Shown here in pieces: positions 8,869 through 15,279 of a stretch of 26,523 nt of DNA. The notes under the pieces are model-generated. The model saw only the letters and a list, made by a program, of their open reading frames with translations, was not told where the DNA came from and made no database searches. The translations under genes and the position numbers were made by a program. The stretch's first letter is position 1. Every line of letters starts with the position of its first letter. The stretch comes from Prevotellaceae bacterium UBA3646 (GTDB lineage Bacteria > Bacteroidota > Bacteroidia > Bacteroidales > Bacteroidaceae), in NCBI GenBank assembly GCA_002373535.1, contig DFKL01000026.1, forward strand, positions 287 to 26,809, written 5' to 3'.

Positions 8869-10521
8869 TTACTGACCAGTCCATGGAGAATACTTATCAC
8901 TGGGATCTGGGTTGTTCATACCCTCCAAAGCATGGTTGTTGTTACTCTCTGTACGTACCATAACGAAGTTCATCCATGCCGGACGTCCGTTCGTGTTCAG
9001 GCGAGCCTGCTCGTCCTGGCAGTTGGTACCCTCGTAGCCACGTGTCACGGACATGTCCAGGCGCTTGATGTCAAAGAAAGACTGACCCTCGCCCCACAGT
9101 TCCACGCGCTTGTTGGTGATAATCTGATCCAGCAGGAAGTCCGTGGCAGGAGTAAACTGCGGGTCACGCGTCTTCATGAAGTCCACGAATGCGGCAGGCA
9201 GCTCGTTGCCCTGCTGAACCTCGGCCTCGGCCCAGATGAAGTACATCTCCTCGACACGCATAAGGGGAATAGCCGTTGCAGCCCCCACGTTGTAGTCGTC
9301 GGCATCGCCGTTGCCCGGGCGGAACTTGGCAGAGCTGTACGCAATATTGTCCTCGAACGAGCCGTTCTGAGTGACAGGGAACTGAGTCTGGCCCTCCAGG
9401 GGACTGCCCTCTGGTGCCACGAACTCCAGCTTACGCCAGTCCGTATCCGGAATCCTGTCGTACAGATTCTTGTCGATGACGCGGAACAGGCCAGTACCCA
9501 GACCTGTGTATCCGAACGAAGTCTGGTTGGAAACCCACGAAATCCAGTTAATGATACCAGTCTGCACACAGTCGTTGCTGTTTGTCTGCTGCATAGCCCA
9601 CATAAACTGGCTGGCAGTGTTGAAACCGGTAGCCGTGTTCAGGGCATCAGCCTTTGTGACAGGCTGCACCTTGGTCGTCTGTATGGCCTTCTGGGCATAT
9701 TCCGAAGCACTGGCAAAAGCCGTCTTCGACTTATCCTCCTCGCCAATCTCGGCATAGTAGCTGCCGTCCCACAGATACAGGCGGGCCATCAGGCCGTATA
9801 CACAAGCCAGGTCAGGCTGCGTACCGCCGTCCGTCGAAGTCTGGAATACCACATACTCCTTGGCAGCGTTCAGGTCGCTCTCGATAAACTCGGACATCTC
9901 CTCGTGCGTGGCACGTGGATTTTCTGTAGCCTCCTGCGGAGTCGTCTTGTCAGTAACGATGGGCACCGTCAGGTAGCGCACGTCCACACCCTGCTCGTTC
10001 TTGTCGGCATAGATGTCGTTGGGAAGGAACTCGTACATGCGCGCCATGTCCAGATAAAACATGGCACGGTATGCATAGGCCTGACCCAGGTAGCCCTTCT
10101 GGGCATCCGTAGCAGTCTCAGGGTCGATGGCACCCACCAGCTGGTTTACGCTCAGCAGGCGGCCATAGTAGAAGTTCCACGGGAACTGCGTACGCAGGTA
10201 GCCGTCGCCCAGATACTTGTTCTGATACCATACGGTCCAGTGGCTGTAGCCCACTTCGCCGCCCATGTGAATATCGCCGGTCATCATGTCACGGATAATC
10301 ATAATGGCTGGCAGGCCAAATGACCAGTGGCTGTCCTCGTCCCACACATTCAGTGTAGCTGCCGGAATACCGGCAGCCATGTTGGCTGTTGCGGCAGGCG
10401 ACAGTGCAACCTGTTCGTCAGTAGCCGTACTGGACTGAGGGAAAGTCTCGTCAAGACATCCCGTCAGAGACGTCATGCTCAGGAAAGCCGCACCCAATAT
10501 TGCAAAATTAATCTTTTTCAT
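8869..10521 (-). CDS. SusD/RagB-like surface lipoprotein (locus 1)
   Basis: A 550-residue SusD-family lid protein that binds ligand above its SusC channel at the outer membrane. A lipoprotein signal (MKKINFAILGAAFLSMTSLTGC) puts the lipidated Cys at 22, followed by LDETFPQSS. Family landmarks are AYRAMFYLDMARMY (the TPR helix), NPRATHEEMSEFIESDL, YGLMARLYLWDGSYY, MRVEEMYFIWAEAEVQQG and RVELWGEGQSFFDIKRLD. It starts 36 bases after the stop of the SusC gene and ends 24 bases before the lipoprotein gene, so all three belong to one transcript. The ligand is not evident from sequence. The adjacent protease makes peptides more likely than glycans, because no glycoside hydrolase is present. Confidence 0.96.
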   Translation of the reverse strand: MKKINFAILGAAFLSMTSLTGCLDETFPQSSTATDEQVALSPAATANMAAGIPAATLNVWDEDSHWSFGLPAIMIIRDMMTGDIHMGGEVGYSHWTVWYQNKYLGDGYLRTQFPWNFYYGRLLSVNQLVGAIDPETATDAQKGYLGQAYAYRAMFYLDMARMYEFLPNDIYADKNEQGVDVRYLTVPIVTDKTTPQEATENPRATHEEMSEFIESDLNAAKEYVVFQTSTDGGTQPDLACVYGLMARLYLWDGSYYAEIGEEDKSKTAFASASEYAQKAIQTTKVQPVTKADALNTATGFNTASQFMWAMQQTNSNDCVQTGIINWISWVSNQTSFGYTGLGTGLFRVIDKNLYDRIPDTDWRKLEFVAPEGSPLEGQTQFPVTQNGSFEDNIAYSSAKFRPGNGDADDYNVGAATAIPLMRVEEMYFIWAEAEVQQGNELPAAFVDFMKTRDPQFTPATDFLLDQIITNKRVELWGEGQSFFDIKRLDMSVTRGYEGTNCQDEQARLNTNGRPAWMNFVMVRTESNNNHALEGMNNPDPSDKYSPWTGQ

Positions 10522-10557
10522 ATTGTATCTAATCTCTTTATCCTTAGTTATGACAAT

Positions 10558-13500
10558 TTAGAAACCAACCTGAACGCCAGCACTGACAGAACGGATTGAG
10601 CTATAGTAAAGACCGCTGCTGGCACCGGTGGCGCTCATACGCGGATCCAGGCCCTTGCGTGCCGACCACGTGTACAGGTTGTCACCTACCAGGAATATAC
10701 GCACCTTGTTGATATGGCACCTGCTCAGCCAGTGCTTAGGCAGAGTGTAGCCCACGGTCAGGTTGTTCAGTGTCAGGCAAGTAGCACTTGTCAGGAAACG
10801 GTCGCTGGAAGTAGCATTGTAGCTGTCGCCCACGTTAATACGCGGAATGTTGCTCGTAGGATTGGCAGTAGACCATGCATTCAGTTGGTCTACGTGGAAG
10901 GCATAGCCTGCCGTCAGGGCCATAAGGCTTGCATACTCTGTGTCATACACCTTGCCGCCCAGCTGGTACGTGAAGTCCAGACCGAGGTCAAAGCCCTTCC
11001 ACGAGAAGCTCGTGCCGAAACCGCCGTGCAAGCGGGCCAACATGTCACCGCCGAGGTAGTAGTCTGCCGTCGAGCCGTTTGTCGTCGTCACCACCTTGTC
11101 CACCACCTTCTGGCCGTTGGCATCGTATTCGAACGAACCGTCAGCCTTCGTCTTGTACTGGTTCATGTAGTACAGCGCCATACCGCCCTTGGCAGGATCG
11201 TATGCAGCATCACCCGTAGAGGCATAAGTCTGCTCGTTGTACACACCGGCATACTTCTTGCCGTAGTACGTGTAGCGGCTCAGACCCTCGGAATAGAAGT
11301 TGTTGCCGCTGCTGTAGCCCAGGTACTGCTGCATGGCACCGGACTCGGGATCATAGGTGTAGCAAACCTGAGTCTTACGAGCATCAATCAGCTCTGTCAT
11401 ACGGTTCTGGCTCCATGTGGCATTGGCAAACAGAGTCCACTCGATGTCCTTCGTACGTACGGCAACGCCGTGCAGGTCGATCTCGATACCCTGGTTACGC
11501 ATGTTGCCTATGTTGTCATAGAAGCTTGTGTATCCGAACGAAGGTGCGTATGGGACGCTGGTAATCAAGCCGATGGTACGGTTGTTGTAGTACTCCACCG
11601 TACCGAAGAAGCGATCCTTGAACATGCTGAAGTCAAAGCCCATGTTGAACTTGGCACTCTTCTCCCAGCTCAGCTTCTCGTTCTTGCCCAGGGTAGACGG
11701 AACCAGCGAAACGGCGCCGTTGCTGTTTACGATGCTGTAGCGGTTGGTGTAGTAATAGCCGTTCAGGCCGCCGTCGTTACCGTTCTCACCATAGCTTATC
11801 TTGAACTTCAGTTCGTCCAGCCACTTGGCCTTGGCCATGAACTTCTCCTTTGACATCATCCAGCCGAAGCTTGCACTCCAGAAAGCACCCCAACGGTGAT
11901 CCGGATGGAAGGCTGAAGAACCCTGAGCCATCACAGAAGCCTGCACGTAGTAGCGGTCAGCATAGCTGTACATGGCACGGAACAGCCATGACTCTGTATT
12001 GTAGGTGCCGCTCGAAGAACCACAGTCATCAACGACTACGGCACCGTTCAGTTCCTTGTTCTGCTGCGAGAACATATTGTGCTTGTTGCCATACAGGTCC
12101 CAGCTCTTGGAACGATAGTACTCGTGCGCACCCATCACCTCGATGTCGTGGTCGCCGAAGCGGCCCTGCCACCTCAGGCGCTGCTGGAAGTTGGTGTTCA
12201 GGTCGTATGTCATCTCGCGGGTTACGATACCGTTGCTGCTTGCATACTGGCCGAAATATGGATTCGTCACGCTCGTATAGTCGCGTGCGCTGTAATGCAC
12301 GTTGTTGATACTCGTGAACGTGATGTTCTTGGGCAGGTACACGTCAATCGTACCCGTAGCGTTCAGCGTGTTGCCCTTGTACCTGCGAGTGTTCACCAGC
12401 AGGTCGCTGATCGGGTTGGACTGACCCAGATACGGACGGTTCAGACCCAGCGCGCTGTTGCCGTCGCCGTAGTCATAAGCCTTGATGCCCGAAGCCTGGT
12501 GGTACATCACGTTGCCAAACTCGTCACGCATGAATATTGGATATATCGGAGCGATGTTGTGCAAGGCAAAGATATTGCCCGAACTGGCCTCGCCCTCGTT
12601 GCTCATATAGCTGCGGTCCGTGTGCGAGTACGAAACGTTGGCACCGGCCTTCAGCCACTTCTTCAGCATATAGTCGGCCTTCAATCGCGTAGACAGGCGC
12701 TCGTAGTTGCTGCCGTAGGTGATACCCTCGTTGCCCAGGTAGTCTGTGCTGAGATAATACGTACCCTTGTCCGTGGCACCGCTTGCACTCACGGTATACT
12801 GCTGGCGCAGGCCGTTGTGGTAAATCTCCTTGTCCCAGTTGTCGGGAGTCAGGTAGTATTTCCTGCCATCCTTGCCGGTAACTATGTTGCCCAGTGTGGC
12901 ATTGGGATTTACCTTGCCGTTCGTACCGATGAACATCTCGCCCTGCGGAACGTCGTACACCTGATAGCCCAGGCCGAAGCCGCCAGTACGGTCGATCAGG
13001 TTGGCGTTGGCCCACTTCCATGCACCGTCCGAGGTCATGCCTCTCTGGTTCTTGGCATAGTCGTACAGGCCGTTATAGTATGTCTCGTAGTAGCCGCGGG
13101 GATCGTTGATCACGTCATAGTCACGGTTACCCTTCATGTTGGCACCCCACTTGGCCTCGAAGTTAATCTCGGCTTCCTTGTGACGCTTGCCGGTCTTGGT
13201 CGTGATGATAATCACACCGTTACCGCCACGCGCACCATACAGAGCCGTCGATGCAGCATCCTTCAGCACAGTCATGCTCTCCACGTCGATAGGGTTGATG
13301 TCGTTCAGGCTGCCGTCGTACGGGCTGCCGTCCAGCACTATCAGCGGAGCCTGGCTGGCTATCATCGAGTTGAAACCACGGATACGGATGGTAGGCGTAG
13401 AGCCTGGCTGGCCTGTGGCATTGTAGATCTGCACACCCGAAGCCTTACCCTTCAAAGCGTCTACCGCATTCGTAATCTGCATCTTGCCGATATCCTTGCT

Positions 13501-13878
13501 GTCAACTATGGCAGCCGAACCGGTGAACGAGCTCTTGGTCTGCGAACCGTACGCAACGACCATCACCTCGTCCATGGCCTTCGTATCAGGAATCAGGATG
13601 ACCCTCATGCCGTTCTTTATAGACACGTCGGCAGTCTTCATACCCATGAAGGACACCACGGCCCTCTTTGCATCCTTGGGCAGGTCCTTCAGGACGAACT
13701 GTCCGTTGGCATCGGCAATCGCGCCCATCTTGGTACCCTGTACCATGACCTTGGCGCCTGGGATAGGATCGCCAGTCTCGCTGTCAACAACAGTACCTGT
13801 GACCACACGAGTCTGGGCGAAAGCCACGCTTGCGCTCATCACTGCGCAAACAAGAAGCATAAGAATTTTTTTACCCAT
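10558..13878 (-). CDS. SusC/RagA-like TonB-dependent outer-membrane transporter (locus 1)
   Basis: A 1106-residue TonB-dependent channel that imports ligand captured by its SusD partner, powered by TonB-ExbBD. The order is signal peptide (MGKKILMLLVCAVMSASVAFAQ), a carboxypeptidase-regulatory-like domain (residues about 23-105, TGTVVDSETGDPIPGAKVMVQG...), a TonB-box-like DEVMVVAYGSQ, a plug domain ending in the SusC signature SMTVLKDAASTALYGARGGNGVIIITTK, and a 22-strand-type barrel closing with VSAGVQVGF. There is no STN domain, so it is not coupled to an ECF sigma/anti-sigma pair, in keeping with control by DNA inversion. The first 120 residues are almost identical to those of the divergent SusC at 15280. 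The barrels then diverge. A perfect -7 box (TAACTTTG) lies 135 bases upstream, inside the putative invertible segment. Confidence 0.97.
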   Translation of the reverse strand: MGKKILMLLVCAVMSASVAFAQTRVVTGTVVDSETGDPIPGAKVMVQGTKMGAIADANGQFVLKDLPKDAKRAVVSFMGMKTADVSIKNGMRVILIPDTKAMDEVMVVAYGSQTKSSFTGSAAIVDSKDIGKMQITNAVDALKGKASGVQIYNATGQPGSTPTIRIRGFNSMIASQAPLIVLDGSPYDGSLNDINPIDVESMTVLKDAASTALYGARGGNGVIIITTKTGKRHKEAEINFEAKWGANMKGNRDYDVINDPRGYYETYYNGLYDYAKNQRGMTSDGAWKWANANLIDRTGGFGLGYQVYDVPQGEMFIGTNGKVNPNATLGNIVTGKDGRKYYLTPDNWDKEIYHNGLRQQYTVSASGATDKGTYYLSTDYLGNEGITYGSNYERLSTRLKADYMLKKWLKAGANVSYSHTDRSYMSNEGEASSGNIFALHNIAPIYPIFMRDEFGNVMYHQASGIKAYDYGDGNSALGLNRPYLGQSNPISDLLVNTRRYKGNTLNATGTIDVYLPKNITFTSINNVHYSARDYTSVTNPYFGQYASSNGIVTREMTYDLNTNFQQRLRWQGRFGDHDIEVMGAHEYYRSKSWDLYGNKHNMFSQQNKELNGAVVVDDCGSSSGTYNTESWLFRAMYSYADRYYVQASVMAQGSSAFHPDHRWGAFWSASFGWMMSKEKFMAKAKWLDELKFKISYGENGNDGGLNGYYYTNRYSIVNSNGAVSLVPSTLGKNEKLSWEKSAKFNMGFDFSMFKDRFFGTVEYYNNRTIGLITSVPYAPSFGYTSFYDNIGNMRNQGIEIDLHGVAVRTKDIEWTLFANATWSQNRMTELIDARKTQVCYTYDPESGAMQQYLGYSSGNNFYSEGLSRYTYYGKKYAGVYNEQTYASTGDAAYDPAKGGMALYYMNQYKTKADGSFEYDANGQKVVDKVVTTTNGSTADYYLGGDMLARLHGGFGTSFSWKGFDLGLDFTYQLGGKVYDTEYASLMALTAGYAFHVDQLNAWSTANPTSNIPRINVGDSYNATSSDRFLTSATCLTLNNLTVGYTLPKHWLSRCHINKVRIFLVGDNLYTWSARKGLDPRMSATGASSGLYYSSIRSVSAGVQVGF
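13685..13820 (-). repeat. Inverted repeat A: SusC 5' coding segment, locus 1 copy
   Basis: Within the SusC coding region (codons about 20-65). Read on the minus strand it matches 15338-15473 at 133 of 136 positions (mismatches at 15411, 15444 and 15458), including a 73-base run without mismatch. Identity drops on both sides even though the proteins remain similar, so the DNA match exceeds what protein conservation needs. Gene conversion or homologous recombination between the two SusC genes would explain it. Confidence 0.9.
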
Positions 13879-13942
13879 GTTTGTTGTTTTTAAAAATTAG
13901 TTTAACTAAATTATTACCTGTTTCACTTATTCTGATATCCGC

Positions 13943-13965
13943 GTCGTTTTAACGACCGTTTTATT
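13943..13965 (-). repeat. Left inverted repeat, putative invertase recombination site
   Basis: A 23-base site. Its reverse complement matches 15107-15129 at 20 of 23 positions, with an uninterrupted 12-base core AAACGGTCGTTA. The core has the form of a serine-invertase site: half-sites AACG and CGTT around a central GT dinucleotide (complement AC at 13955-13956), identical in both copies as strand exchange requires. It resembles the Mpi site motif ARACGTTCGT of Bacteroides fragilis, as I recall it. The core lies within a 12-base direct repeat (13949-13960 and 13961-13972 on the minus strand, AACGGTCRWTAA type). Confidence 0.8.
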
Positions 13966-13972
13966 GACCGTT

Positions 13973-13994
13973 GCACACCCGCGAACGGGTACAC
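13973..13994 (-). promoter_or_regulatory. Hairpin in the 5' leader downstream of the switch promoter
   Basis: In the minus-strand transcript a stem ACCCG/CGGGT closes a UUCG tetraloop and extends by three wobble pairs and one G-C pair to 9 bp. It would sit about 15-35 bases after the expected start of the transcript from the TAACTTTG box and lies inside the invertible segment, so it would head the transcript in either orientation. It is possibly an mRNA 5'-end stabiliser. Confidence 0.45.
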
Positions 13995-14012
13995 GTATGC
14001 AATATTTGGGAG

Positions 14013-14020
14013 CAAAGTTA
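14013..14020 (-). promoter_or_regulatory. Outward-facing promoter -7 box driving locus 1 (present orientation)
   Basis: Minus-strand TAACTTTG is a perfect match to the Bacteroidetes -7 consensus TAnnTTTG. The -33 region at the expected distance (about 14040) has no TTTG, only AT-rich sequence, so the assignment rests on the -7 box. It is the only TTTG on the minus strand between here and the SusC1 start. It lies 58 bases inside the left recombination core, hence inside the segment and mobile with it. Confidence 0.6.
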
Positions 14021-14385
14021 ATAAATATTATTTAATATGGTACATAAAAGTGTTAAAAAAGTTTGTCGTTTTGACAAAATAGTACCAAAAAAGCATCAAT
14101 TCAACAAAAAAATTAACCATTTCGCTACTGTTTCTTGTGTTTTGACATCATCGGTGATTACGGATGAAAACATAGGTGGCAAAACTTATAAAATCACATA
14201 TAAATAAGGGTCGGTTTCACGATTTTATTTCGCTGGTATCCTGTGGAAGCTGGAATCAGTCGTACCGTGGAGGACTGACAACGAGAATTAGTCGTATATT
14301 ATTAACACGTCAACTTGGAACGGTCATAAGACGGGAAAATGACAACCTAAATCAGCGAAATATACATTTAATAAGGCTATAATTA

Positions 14386-14416
14386 ATAAGAGACATATAA
14401 GAGGCATATCTCTTAT
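14386..14416 (-). terminator. Possible weak terminator of the invertase gene
   Basis: ATAAGAGA (14386-14393) pairs with TCTCTTAT (14409-14416) around a 15-base loop. An overlapping second ATAAGAG (14397-14403) offers an alternative pairing. In the minus-strand transcript it is 50 bases past the invertase stop and followed by TAATTATAG, a poor T-run. Confidence 0.35.
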
Positions 14417-14466
14417 GTTGCTGATTTTAAATATGTTACACCATTCTTTGTTTTACTGTAGCTAAA

Positions 14467-15081
14467 TTATTGATTTTGAGCACGTTGGCTCATATTGAGC
14501 ATTCGTAGGTATCTGTACAGAGTACTTGGGCTGACCTTCAGCCTCCTGCATATTTCCAGTTTGCTGTACTTGGGCAAGTAACTTGCAATGACGGCCTCCT
14601 TCCCGTCCAGTCTGTTCTTCCTCCCTTTGCTTCCCTTGGGGCGTCCCAAGGTATGCCCGCTGTCCTTCAGTCGTTGCAGGGCCTCGCGAGTCCTCTGGCT
14701 TATCAGCTTTCGCTCAATCTCCGCACTGAGCCCAAAGGCAAAGGCCAGCACCTTGCTTTCTATATTGTCACCCAGCGTATAGTTCTCCTTGATGGTATAT
14801 ACACGGCAGCCCTTGCGCATGCACAGGCTCAGGACATCCATTATCATGAACAGGTTCCTGCCCAGCCTGGACAGTTCCGAGCAGATTATTATATCATCGT
14901 GCGACACCCTCTTCAACAGTCTGCCCAACGTGCGCCTGTCCAGCGAAATGCTGCCGCTGACCGTTTCCTCAATCCACTTATCTACGCATATTTTCCTGTC
15001 AACACAATAGTTCTCAATCTCATATCTTTGGTTTTCGACAGTCTGCTTGTCTGTAGAAACACGGATATAGCCATAGACCAT
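14467..15081 (-). CDS. Serine site-specific DNA invertase, Hin/Mpi type
   Basis: A 204-residue small serine recombinase, the usual size for Hin, Gin and Mpi. The N-terminal catalytic domain begins MVYGYIRVSTDKQTVENQR. Ser9 is the expected nucleophile and Arg7 is part of the active site. ICSELSRLGRN carries the conserved arginines. The long dimer-interface helix follows (AFGLSAEIERKLISQRTREAL, LGRPKGSK), then a C-terminal helix-turn-helix (KYSKLEICRRLKVSPSTLYRYLRML) for site binding. It closely resembles, from memory, the Bacteroides Mpi family that inverts surface-locus promoters. It sits between two divergent SusC operons and between two inverted repeats, so it is the likely catalyst of a local switch. 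Its start lies only 35 bases from the right crossover point, too close to contain a normal promoter inside the segment. Its promoter should therefore lie in the SusC2 leader. Confidence 0.94.
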   Translation of the reverse strand: MVYGYIRVSTDKQTVENQRYEIENYCVDRKICVDKWIEETVSGSISLDRRTLGRLLKRVSHDDIIICSELSRLGRNLFMIMDVLSLCMRKGCRVYTIKENYTLGDNIESKVLAFAFGLSAEIERKLISQRTREALQRLKDSGHTLGRPKGSKGRKNRLDGKEAVIASYLPKYSKLEICRRLKVSPSTLYRYLRMLNMSQRAQNQ

Positions 15082-15106
15082 AGTAATTTTTCTTTATACA
15101 ATTGTT

Positions 15107-15129
15107 AATTAAACGGTCGTTAGAATGAC
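15107..15129 (+). repeat. Right inverted repeat, putative invertase recombination site
   Basis: The 23-base sequence AATTAAACGGTCGTTAGAA plus TGAC, the inverted partner of 13943-13965 (differences at 15110, 15123 and 15126). The core AAACGGTCGTTA is at 15111-15122, with the central dinucleotide GT at 15116-15117. It lies between the invertase start and the SusC2 leader. Confidence 0.8.
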
Positions 15130-15248
15130 ACAATGGAAACATCTGGGACAAACGGGTCCCTACATAGCTGGACAAACTGGCAAAAGCATGTTTAACACTC
15201 TAATTAGCAACTAAATGGCGAGTGAAAAATAATAAAATAAGTAATAAC

Positions 15249-15278
15249 CAAAATTAACTAATCACTAAAAACGACAAA
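15249..15278 (-). promoter_or_regulatory. Promoter-like element for the invertase, inside the SusC2 leader
   Basis: On the minus strand, TTTG (15275-15278), 18 bases, then TAATTTTG (15249-15256), matching the Bacteroidetes -33 and -7 elements, although the usual spacer is about 19. Transcription would start near 15242, cross the right recombination site and reach the invertase after about 160 bases. The related SusC1 leader keeps the TTTG and most of the spacer but reads TTAACTAA where the -7 box should be. Confidence 0.5.
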
Positions 15279-15279
15279 C

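Larger units (their letters stand above)
13879..14466. other. Non-coding control region, left part (SusC1 leader to end of invertase)
   Basis: An AT-rich 588-base stretch without a convincing gene. From left to right it holds the SusC1 leader, the left recombination site (13943-13965), a leader hairpin (13973-13994), the outward promoter -7 box (14013-14020), a very AT-rich zone (14020-14110), a small hairpin TTTGTC-gtttt-GACAAA (14062-14078), and from 14386 a hairpin that may end the invertase transcript. A 68-codon frame at 14176-14382 has no recognisable features and atypical composition. I regard it as noise. The stretch 14110-14380 shows nothing I can name. An invertase enhancer (Fis-like) could lie here, but none is recognisable. 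Confidence 0.6.
13951..15121. mobile_element. Putative invertible DNA segment (about 1.16 kb) carrying its own invertase
   Basis: The interval between the two inverted core sites AACG-GT-CGTT (cores 13951-13960 and 15112-15121). It contains the serine invertase gene and a single outward-facing promoter -7 box near its left end. Flanking it, in opposite directions, are two paralogous SusC-SusD-lipoprotein-protease operons. The arrangement mirrors the Salmonella hin switch (invertase inside the segment, promoter near one end), but here it can choose between two complete operons. The inversion itself is inferred: no alternate orientation is visible in one sequence. Confidence 0.75.

Noticed and set aside
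12079..13893. Long open frame (604 codons) opposite the SusC1 gene
   Set aside because: It is antisense to a well-supported SusC and consists of low-complexity Val/Ala/Leu-rich sequence typical of the shadow of a G/C-ending codon gene. The same applies to the frames at 8275-10323, 10714-11853 and 2026-3405.
13943..13956. GTCGTT-TT-AACGAC palindrome as the true centre of the recombination site
   Set aside because: The corresponding right copy is GTCGTT-AG-AATGAC. The central dinucleotides differ (AA versus AG on the same strand), which would block strand exchange. The AACG-GT-CGTT centre is identical in both sites.
14062..14078. TTTGTC-gtttt-GACAAA hairpin as a recombinase or regulator site
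   Set aside because: A 6-bp stem in very AT-rich DNA is easily due to chance, there is no second copy, and it shares only GTCGTTTT with the left site.
14176..14382. 68-codon open frame on the plus strand in the control region
   Set aside because: No recognisable motif or signal, composition unlike neighbouring genes, and it lies in a region that inversion would turn around. Best treated as a chance frame.
15023..15030. Plus-strand TATCTTTG as a possible promoter for SusC2
   Set aside because: It matches TAnnTTTG but lies inside the invertase coding sequence, has no TTTG at -33, and such a 6-base match is expected by chance in about every other kilobase of double-stranded DNA. Kept only as a caution for the OFF-state claim.
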